NCBI GenBank assembly: GCA_002391225.1 | Contig: DGRV01000051.1 | Span: forward strand, 1-64,000 | Source of the DNA: Christensenella sp. UBA4379 | GTDB lineage: Bacteria; Bacillota; Clostridia; Christensenellales; Aristaeellaceae | DNA: 64,000 bases | Reading direction: 5' to 3' | Shown: in pieces, positions 58,754 through 64,000 of the stretch | Numbering within the stretch: position 1 is the stretch's first letter | Layout of the letters: each line of letters starts with the position of its first letter | Position numbers and translations under genes: made by a program | Notes under the pieces: generated by a model | What the model saw: the letters and a program-made list of their open reading frames with translations, nothing else | Database searches by the model: none | Told to the model about the DNA's origin: nothing

Positions 58754-60535
58754 TCAGGCTTTTTGCTTTTGGGGTTTGGGAGACTGGGGTTTCTTTTGGC
58801 ATTCGGCTTTGACGGCGTCGATCTTTCCGCGGTAATGGGCGATCATGAAGGTGACCAGCAGGATGATGGCCAGGATCAGCTGCGGCAGCAGGGTCTCCAG
58901 CCAGGGATAGATGCCGAAGATCTGGATGGCGTCGTTTTCCGGTACGCCGGGCACGCGGAGCGTCAGGTCGAACACGTTACCCTCTGCCAGCTCCTTGATG
59001 CCGCTGCCCAGGAAGGAAACGCACATGACGGCCATCAGGATGGAGGTGACGGTAAAGAACACCTTGATCGGCAGCTTGATGGACAGCTTGGTGATGGCCA
59101 GATAGACGAACACCAGCAGCACGCAGCCGGCAGCAAAGCCCGCCCACACCATGCCGGGGTTGCCCTCGGAAAGCATGGGCTGATAGAAGAGCACCACTTC
59201 CGCGCCTTCCCGGAACACAGAGAGGAAGGCCGTAAACGCCAGGGCGAACGAGCTGCCCTGCTCCACGGAGCTCTGCACCTTGTCGTCAATGTAGCGGCTC
59301 CAGGAGGCCGCCTCGGCCTTGGAAATCATCCAGTTGCTCACGTAGAACAGGACACAGACGGCGATCAGGGCTGTGATGCCCTCGATGATCTCCTGCGCAA
59401 TCCCCGCGCCGACGAAGGCCTGCTTGGCCCAGGCCAGCACCGCGGCGGCCGCGAAGCTGGCGGCGATGCCGGCAATCGCGCCGATGTACACATTCTTCAG
59501 GCTCTTAGCGTTGCCGCTCTTCACCAGATACGCGATGATCGCGGCGATGATCAGGATGGCCTCGAGTCCTTCCCGGACGATGATGCCGAAGGCTCCCAGG
59601 AACGTGGCCAGCTTCGGGTCGGTTTGCTTGGTCTCCTCCTGAACCTGAGCCGCCGCTTCGCCCGCCTGCGCTGCCGCGGCCTTTTCCTCCGCCGCCTTGG
59701 TGTCCAGGGCTTTTGCCTGCTTTAAGACCAGGTTTTTCGCCCCGTCCGTGGTGGTGCGGTATTTGTTCTTCTGGTACTTGGTCTGGGCGGAAGCGATCAG
59801 GCCCCGAAGGTCTGAAAAGTATCCGTCCATCTTCTGCCGGTCCTTGAGGGAAAGGTCCGTATAGATCTTATGATTCAGGCCGGATTCCTCGTAGACCGAA
59901 TAGAAGGCGGTGTTCAGGTTGTCCAGGGCCGCGTCAAAATCCTTGTCCAGGTAGCCAATGTAAGCGGTATCCAGCAGTTCCTTGACCAGCGTCGCCGCTT
60001 CATACCAGCTGGCGTATTTCTGGGCCGCGTTGGGATCGGCGGAGTATTCCGGGTAAGGGTCGGTCGATACCAGCTTGCCGCGTTTGTAATACTTGGTTTC
60101 GCTCTGTACGCCGCTCTGCATGGCCGCCAGTTTGTTGCCGTCCTCCCGGATCATGGTTTTTAGCTTCTGCAGAGCGCTTCTGACGGAGACGATGGTCTCC
60201 TGAACGTTATTTTCCTTTTTGACCGCCGCCTTGCAGGCGGAAAACTGCATTTCCACCGCGTTTTTCCGGTTGCCGGAAACAAAGCTCATGGTCTGGCGCT
60301 CAAAGCCGGTGGTTTCGTATACCCGGAAATAGGCGTTGCTGACGTTGTCATAAGCGGTCTTGGCGTCGCCGTCCAGATAGCTTTCAAAAGCGGCGTCCAG
60401 GTATTTGTCGATGGCGTCCGACGCGTCCGCCCAGCGGGTGGACGGGGCCTCCTCAGCAAACGCGCACAGGGACAGCAGCAGGATCATCACCATTGAGCCG
60501 CAAATCAGTCTCGCGGCGAAACGTCTCTTCTCCAT
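58754..60535 (-). CDS. FTR1-family iron permease
   Basis: The 593-residue protein has a signal peptide (1-27), a long extracellular helical domain (about 30-300) with two repeats of an ADxAxxAxDxVxxAYF type, and a seven-helix FTR1 domain (about 310-580). The iron-binding REGLE (321-325) and REGAE (442-446) motifs are both present. The last 25 residues are a basic cytoplasmic tail. ATG at 60535 has AAGGA eleven bases upstream. First gene of the iron operon and the likely Fe(III) channel. Confidence 0.94.
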   Translation of the reverse strand: MEKRRFAARLICGSMVMILLLSLCAFAEEAPSTRWADASDAIDKYLDAAFESYLDGDAKTAYDNVSNAYFRVYETTGFERQTMSFVSGNRKNAVEMQFSACKAAVKKENNVQETIVSVRSALQKLKTMIREDGNKLAAMQSGVQSETKYYKRGKLVSTDPYPEYSADPNAAQKYASWYEAATLVKELLDTAYIGYLDKDFDAALDNLNTAFYSVYEESGLNHKIYTDLSLKDRQKMDGYFSDLRGLIASAQTKYQKNKYRTTTDGAKNLVLKQAKALDTKAAEEKAAAAQAGEAAAQVQEETKQTDPKLATFLGAFGIIVREGLEAILIIAAIIAYLVKSGNAKSLKNVYIGAIAGIAASFAAAAVLAWAKQAFVGAGIAQEIIEGITALIAVCVLFYVSNWMISKAEAASWSRYIDDKVQSSVEQGSSFALAFTAFLSVFREGAEVVLFYQPMLSEGNPGMVWAGFAAGCVLLVFVYLAITKLSIKLPIKVFFTVTSILMAVMCVSFLGSGIKELAEGNVFDLTLRVPGVPENDAIQIFGIYPWLETLLPQLILAIILLVTFMIAHYRGKIDAVKAECQKKPQSPKPQKQKA

Positions 60536-60585
60536 CACGTGGGTCTTCCTTTCCGCGCTGTTCAAAGTCATTGAGCAGGCAAGAA

Positions 60586-60603
60586 TGTTAGATTTATCTA
60601 ACA
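60586..60603. promoter_or_regulatory. palindromic operator of the iron operon
   Basis: TGTTAGAT (60586-60593) and ATCTAACA (60596-60603) form an 18-base perfect dyad with a two-base centre. The TTAG/CTAA core resembles DtxR/IdeR-type iron repressor sites more than a Fur box. It lies just after the predicted transcription start. Confidence 0.65.
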
Positions 60604-60611
60604 CGTGTGGT

Positions 60612-60617
60612 ATCATA
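60612..60617 (-). promoter_or_regulatory. extended -10 promoter of the FTR1 operon
   Basis: On the minus strand TGATATGAT gives an extended -10 (TATGAT at 60612-60617) with no good -35. Start near 60605 places the operator at about +2 to +19. Confidence 0.5.
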
Positions 60618-60701
60618 TCACATTTGGATCATCATCTGTTATCCTGATATTGACATATTTAATACAAATTTCATTCTGTATCAGTGTTTATCAAAAAATG
60701 C

Positions 60702-60730
60702 GTGACAGATCTGTTGGTTTATGCTAATAT
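60702..60730 (+). promoter_or_regulatory. promoter of the AraC-type gene
   Basis: GTGACA (60702-60707), 17 bases, TAATAT (60725-60730) with the extended TGC before it. Start near 60737. Confidence 0.6.
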
Positions 60731-60788
60731 ATTTTTCGTAATTAGTTTCCTTTAATCTTCTGGCGTAAAAGAAAGGCGTGAGGCCTGT

Positions 60789-61202
60789 TTGACGAAACAG
60801 CAAAACAGCGGTTCAGCGCTTGCCGAGGCCGCTCAGCATTACATTGAAACGCACAGCAAGGAAAAATTCTCTCTGGAAAAGATGGCCCAAGCGCTGTTTG
60901 TAAACGGCTGTTACCTGATGCGGACCTTCAAGCGCCACACAGGCATGACGCCGCTGAATTATCATCATCTGGTTCGGTGTGAAAAGGCGAAAGAGCTGCT
61001 TCTTCAAACCAACATGAGCATTTCCGACGTCGGAGAAACCGCCGGCTTCGTATCCTCATCCCATTTCTCCCACATCTTCCGCAAGACCGAAGGCTGTACC
61101 CCGAGCGAGTACCGTTCGCTGCATCAGGACGAGGGCCGGGAAATAATAAAAAAGCCGCAGGCTCTTTTGAATGATCCTGACGGCTCGGAGTTTCAGTGCT
61201 GA
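60789..61202 (+). CDS. AraC-type DNA-binding protein without a sensor domain
   Basis: The 137-residue protein is an AraC/XylS DNA-binding unit alone: first helix-turn-helix in FSLEKMAQALFVNGCYLMRTF, second in SISDVGETAGFVSSSHFSHI and the closing FRKTEGCTPSEYR. It has no ligand-binding domain, as in MarA/SoxS-like regulators or response partners. Starts with TTG at 60789, after GAGG; the start is the best available but weak. Divergent from FTR1, so it might act on the iron operon. Confidence 0.85.
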   Translation: MTKQQNSGSALAEAAQHYIETHSKEKFSLEKMAQALFVNGCYLMRTFKRHTGMTPLNYHHLVRCEKAKELLLQTNMSISDVGETAGFVSSSHFSHIFRKTEGCTPSEYRSLHQDEGREIIKKPQALLNDPDGSEFQC

Positions 61203-61292
61203 TAACGCTGTCACTTTTCTATACTCTTTTTCAGAGCTCGGCTTTTCTGAACGCTTACAGTTCACTATATTGATGATTATGATTTAAAAATT

Positions 61293-61320
61293 GCCGTCCG
61301 AATAGGGCGGCGTTTCTTTT
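61293..61320 (+). terminator. terminator after the AraC-type gene
   Basis: GCCGTCC (61293-61299) and GGGCGGC (61305-61311) pair (one G-T), followed by GTTTCTTTT. It ends the plus-strand transcript about 90 bases after the stop codon. The remainder of 61203-61292 shows nothing else. Confidence 0.75.
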
Positions 61321-61353
61321 GCAATATTTGCAATGCAAGTGCATCGAAAAAAT

Positions 61354-61376
61354 GTGGGTAGTAGCGCGGGTAGTAG
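61354..61376. repeat. tandem GGGTAGTAG repeat near tRNA-Arg
   Basis: GTGGGTAGTAG (61354-61364) and GCGGGTAGTAG (61366-61376), spaced by one base. Such motifs are often seen at the ends of integrated elements next to tRNA genes, but no integrase is in the window. The 61321-61436 stretch carries no gene. Confidence 0.5.
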
Positions 61377-61435
61377 AGATGGATTCACCTGTATTTTGCT
61401 ATCCTTTTTGAAGAAACGTTTCTATACCTAACAAA

Positions 61436-61474
61436 ATGAAAAGCCCTGAAACAACTGATGTTTCAGGAGCTTTT
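61436..61474 (-). terminator. terminator of tRNA-Arg
   Basis: On the minus strand CCTGAAAC (61460-61467) pairs with GTTTCAGG (61445-61452); the flanking AAAGC and GCTTT extend the stem, and TTTTCATTTTG follows. It starts just after the encoded CCA. Confidence 0.75.
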
Positions 61475-61477
61475 GTT

Positions 61478-61554
61478 TGGCGCGCCCTGGGGGACTCGAA
61501 CCCTCGGCCTTTTGATTCGTAGTCAAACACTCTATCCAGCTGAGCTAAGGGCGC
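61478..61554 (-). tRNA. tRNA-Arg (anticodon ACG)
   Basis: The 77-base gene has a seven-pair acceptor stem (GCGCCCT with AGGGCGC), the D-arm AGCTCAGCTGGATAGAGT, an anticodon loop CTACGAA closed by TTTGA/TCAAA, and the T-loop GGTTCGAGTCC. The ACG anticodon reads CGU and, as inosine, CGC/CGA. The 3' CCA is encoded. Confidence 0.97.
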
Positions 61555-61581
61555 ATTTGCTGCTCTTCAAGCAGCAGGAGT

Positions 61582-61610
61582 ATATTAGCACAAAAACAGA
61601 AAAAAAGCAA
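61582..61610 (-). promoter_or_regulatory. promoter of tRNA-Arg
   Basis: On the minus strand TTGCTT (61605-61610), 17 bases, TAATAT (61582-61587) with the extended TGC. A small stem TGCTGCT-AGCAGCA lies in the short leader before the tRNA 5' end. Further upstream, 61611-61719 shows no gene. Confidence 0.7.
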
Positions 61611-61719
61611 GTACTTTTTTCAAAAAACTTGAAGGCGGAAAATTGGGTAAAAATCGGTCCGCGCACAAGGGATCCCTGTTCGTCATTAAAGCCCGAAAAC
61701 GGCGCTGAAAGCAATGCGC

Positions 61720-63399
61720 TTACGGCATCACGCCGATGCCGAGGAGCTCGTTCTGCAGGCGGTTATGTTCCTCATAGGCGTTGACGTTGAGGGTTTCGCC
61801 CATAAAAATCATGGAAGCGGTGCCGCCGCCGTCCAGGTTGAAGGCGATGGTACAGCCCTTCTTTTGAAACAGATCAGTAAAATAGGTCAGCTTGCAGCCC
61901 TTGGATTCGGCGGAGCGGCCCTGCATGACGATGGCGACATAATGGCCCGGCTCCACCATGCCGATGCCGGAGCGCGGCTCATTGCCCAGGCGTTTGTCGA
62001 TCCGGGCCATCTGTTCTGTGGGCTGTCCGCCAAGGAGCAGCACCGGGCCAAAGCACAGTACGTCCCAGGCGCCTTTGCGTTTCAGCTCCTTTGCGGTGGC
62101 GCCGTTATACGCGTATGCCTCCATTCGCCCGTCCGGGTAGATGGCCAGTAAATCCCGATTGGGAATGATCCGGACGTCCTTGCGGGCCGGGTCGTCGTAC
62201 AGCACCTCTCCCCCGCGCAGAACGACGCCGACGGTCATCACCTTTTTCCGGGCGTTTCGCAGGACACGGTACAGATAATAATCCGTGTTGATGGCGAAAG
62301 CCAGCTTGTTTTCCCGGGCGATCAGATCCGGCTCCGTCCTTTCGCGGCTGTCCCGGTCCTGACCAAAGAAGAACGTGCGCAAAAACTCCTCCGAACCGGG
62401 ACGCACGAACAGATCCGCCTCAAACCAGAGCTTTGGCTCGGATTTTTTACTCAGGTCTGCCTTACGGACGATTTCGATGCGCAGGTCCTGATGGGCGTAC
62501 AGCCACAGGCCCTTTTCGGGGTCGCTCAGGGAGAAGGCGGGCTTTCCCTCCGGGAGAAAGCCTTCCTCCGTCAGCACGGGAAAAAGATCAGCGTATTTGG
62601 TTTTTTGCGAAAGAAAGGCCGCTTTCTGCTTCTGCTCCTGGAGCTCCTCCGCCGTCTGGTCCACCGGTTCCGGCTCGGTCGGTTCCGGCAGGGAAAGGAC
62701 GAAAGGCGACTGAATCGTTCCATCGCCTGACTGGACGCTGACGCCTTTCAGGCTCACCTGGATCATGGGCCTTACGCCCTGTCCCGTATGCCAGACGCCG
62801 AGATAGCCCCAGTTCCCTTCCCGGATGACGCGGCGGTGGGTCTTTTCGCGGTTGTCGCTGATGGTCCTTGTCCAGTAGGGAGAATCCTTGAGCCGGGTGT
62901 TATAGACCTGCAGGCCGTTATCGACGGCGTATTCCGTCCCCGCCGCCCAGCGGGATTCGTTGTCCGTAAAGCCGTACTGTGGATTTTTCAGGTCCTCCGC
63001 TTCCGGCAGGGAAACCAGGGAACGGTCCATCTGCCGGACCAGCAGGCACCGCTCCGCCCAACTGAAGGTACGTTTCAAAAAATCATCATTCAGATAGTCG
63101 TAGAGCTCCGACTGCTCCCAGCCGTCGTACACGTTCTTCTGCTCGTCCACCCGGGCGGTAAAAAGGATTTTGTCGCTCAGGAGCAGCATGCTGTCCCGGC
63201 TGACAGACAGAATCCGCCAGCTGATGGGCTCCACAGTTTCATCCGCCGTGGTGGGCGTCCGCCCAAAGAGGACGTGGGTCCATTTCTTCGTGTCTCGCTG
63301 GTAGGGGCGAAGAACCGTTTCCTCCGAAAAGGAGGGAAGGACGGGCAGGAGCAGGAAAACAAGCAGCAGGCAAAAGAGCTTTTTCATGAAGCCATCCAT
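61720..63399 (-). CDS. secreted phosphodiester glycosidase-like protein (NAGPA/DUF2233) with DUF6273-like N-terminal domain
   Basis: The 559-residue protein has a signal peptide (1-26), an N-terminal domain of about 200 residues with ISWRILSVSRDSMLLLSD and WEQSELYDYLND, similar to DUF6273, and a C-terminal phosphodiester glycosidase domain (about 340-559). The latter holds VGVVLRGGEVLYDD, RSGIGMVEPGHYVAIVMQGR and AFNLDGGGTASMIF, the family's catalytic region. It probably trims sugar phosphodiesters such as wall or capsule decorations. The ATG at 63399 has GGGAG eight bases upstream. Confidence 0.85.
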   Translation of the reverse strand: MDGFMKKLFCLLLVFLLLPVLPSFSEETVLRPYQRDTKKWTHVLFGRTPTTADETVEPISWRILSVSRDSMLLLSDKILFTARVDEQKNVYDGWEQSELYDYLNDDFLKRTFSWAERCLLVRQMDRSLVSLPEAEDLKNPQYGFTDNESRWAAGTEYAVDNGLQVYNTRLKDSPYWTRTISDNREKTHRRVIREGNWGYLGVWHTGQGVRPMIQVSLKGVSVQSGDGTIQSPFVLSLPEPTEPEPVDQTAEELQEQKQKAAFLSQKTKYADLFPVLTEEGFLPEGKPAFSLSDPEKGLWLYAHQDLRIEIVRKADLSKKSEPKLWFEADLFVRPGSEEFLRTFFFGQDRDSRERTEPDLIARENKLAFAINTDYYLYRVLRNARKKVMTVGVVLRGGEVLYDDPARKDVRIIPNRDLLAIYPDGRMEAYAYNGATAKELKRKGAWDVLCFGPVLLLGGQPTEQMARIDKRLGNEPRSGIGMVEPGHYVAIVMQGRSAESKGCKLTYFTDLFQKKGCTIAFNLDGGGTASMIFMGETLNVNAYEEHNRLQNELLGIGVMP

Positions 63400-63426
63400 T
63401 CCGTAAACTCCCTGTCAGGAGAAGCA

Positions 63427-64000
63427 TCAGTTGACCTGATCCGAAAACCCGATGCCGATCACTTCGTTCTGCAAGCGGTTCTGTGCCGAATAAGTATTTT
63501 CGTTTAAGTAAACGCCCATAAAGATCATCGAAGAGGTCCCGCCGCCGTCCAGGTTGAAGGCGACCTGACAGCCCTTCTGGGCAAACAGGTCCGCCAGATA
63601 CGTCAGCTTACAGCCGACGGACTGCTTCGTCCTTCCTTCCACCATGATGGCGACATAGTGGCCCTTTTCCACCATGCCGATGCCGGTGCGCGGGTTGTTG
63701 TTCCCCCGTTCGCCGATCCGCTTGGCCTGCTCGGTCATCTCCCCGTCCCTGAGCAGCACGGGGCCAAAGCACAGCACGTCGCTGGCGCCCATGGCCTGAA
63801 GCTCCTCAGCGCTCGGGCCGTTGTAATCGAAGGCTTCCATTCCACCGTCCGGGAAGAGGGCCAGATAATCACGGTTGGGGATGTTGTTTGCCGGCCTGGT
63901 CGCCGGATCGTTGTAAAAAGCCTCTCCCCCACGCAGCACCACGCCCACGGACATCACGCGCTTTTTGGCGTTCCGAAGGACGCGGTAATAATACCAGTCC
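63427..64000 (-). CDS. C-terminal part of a second phosphodiester glycosidase-like protein
   Basis: This gene runs past the right edge, so only the last 190 codons or so are seen. It repeats the pattern of the gene downstream: YYRVLRNAKKRVM, VGVVLRGGEAFYNDPA, RTGIGMVEKGHYVAIMVEGR and AFNLDGGGTSSMIFMG. It is a tandem paralogue of the gene at 61720, 27 bases away, with similar but clearly diverged sequence. The upstream part and start are outside the window. Confidence 0.88.
   Translation of the reverse strand, partial: DWYYYRVLRNAKKRVMSVGVVLRGGEAFYNDPATRPANNIPNRDYLALFPDGGMEAFDYNGPSAEELQAMGASDVLCFGPVLLRDGEMTEQAKRIGERGNNNPRTGIGMVEKGHYVAIMVEGRTKQSVGCKLTYLADLFAQKGCQVAFNLDGGGTSSMIFMGVYLNENTYSAQNRLQNEVIGIGFSDQVN

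Overview
The window is a chromosomal segment of a GC-rich, Gram-positive anaerobe of the Clostridia type. The order ylxM-ffh-rpsP-khpA-rimM-trmD is the classic Firmicutes arrangement. Ribosome-binding sites are strong AGGAGG boxes, promoters are TTGACA/TATAAT-like, and there is an electron-confurcating lactate dehydrogenase/ETF set typical of strict anaerobes. No outer-membrane genes, phage modules, insertion sequences or CRISPR arrays are visible. Placement below Clostridia (a Christensenellales-like gut lineage is my guess) is inference only.

Layout. (1) 1-9.6 kb is housekeeping. On the minus strand lie ylxM, ffh, rpsP, khpA, rimM, trmD, an ACT-domain protein, a membrane protein, rsmD, coaD and the start of a further gene. 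On the plus strand lie rsfS, an ArsC-like protein without cysteine at the active site, an MFS transporter and a zinc-ribbon membrane protein. (2) 9.6-24 kb, all minus, is an envelope region: small secreted proteins, a DUF218 protein, a YitT protein, a RimK-like ATP-grasp ligase, a GNAT protein, a GMP-synthase-like protein that has lost every catalytic motif, and an operon of secreted SH3-repeat and peptidase proteins. (3) 24.2-28.4 kb is the arginine operon argCJBD, with a near-consensus promoter and two ARG boxes. (4) 28.6-35.2 kb is a MerR-type regulon: a MATE exporter, a four-gene oxidoreductase operon, merR and an MBL-fold hydrolase, with two copies of one 19-bp-spacer operator. (5) 35.2-38.5 kb is an lctBCD-like lactate dehydrogenase/ETF operon.

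(6) 38.6-50.8 kb is a cell-wall sugar salvage region: MurQ, a BadF/MurK-like kinase, two serine hydrolases, an ABC sugar importer without its ATPase, a NamZ-like muramidase, a double GNAT, a PIG-L deacetylase-like protein and NagZ. The enzymes lack signal peptides, so degradation is probably cytoplasmic after ABC import. (7) 50.8-60.5 kb, minus, is an FTR1/P19 iron-uptake operon with two ABC modules, DUF2318 and DUF4418 proteins. One permease carries an internal FMN-binding domain with a covalent-flavinylation motif. A palindromic operator overlaps the start of the operon, and a divergent AraC-type gene lies next to it. (8) 60.8-64 kb holds tRNA-Arg(ACG) and two tandem secreted phosphodiester-glycosidase paralogues, the second cut by the window end.

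The points most worth following are the catalytically dead GuaA paralogue with its ATP-grasp/GNAT neighbours, the FMN domain embedded in an ABC permease of the iron operon, the two-site MerR regulon, and the ABC-fed intracellular MurNAc pathway.
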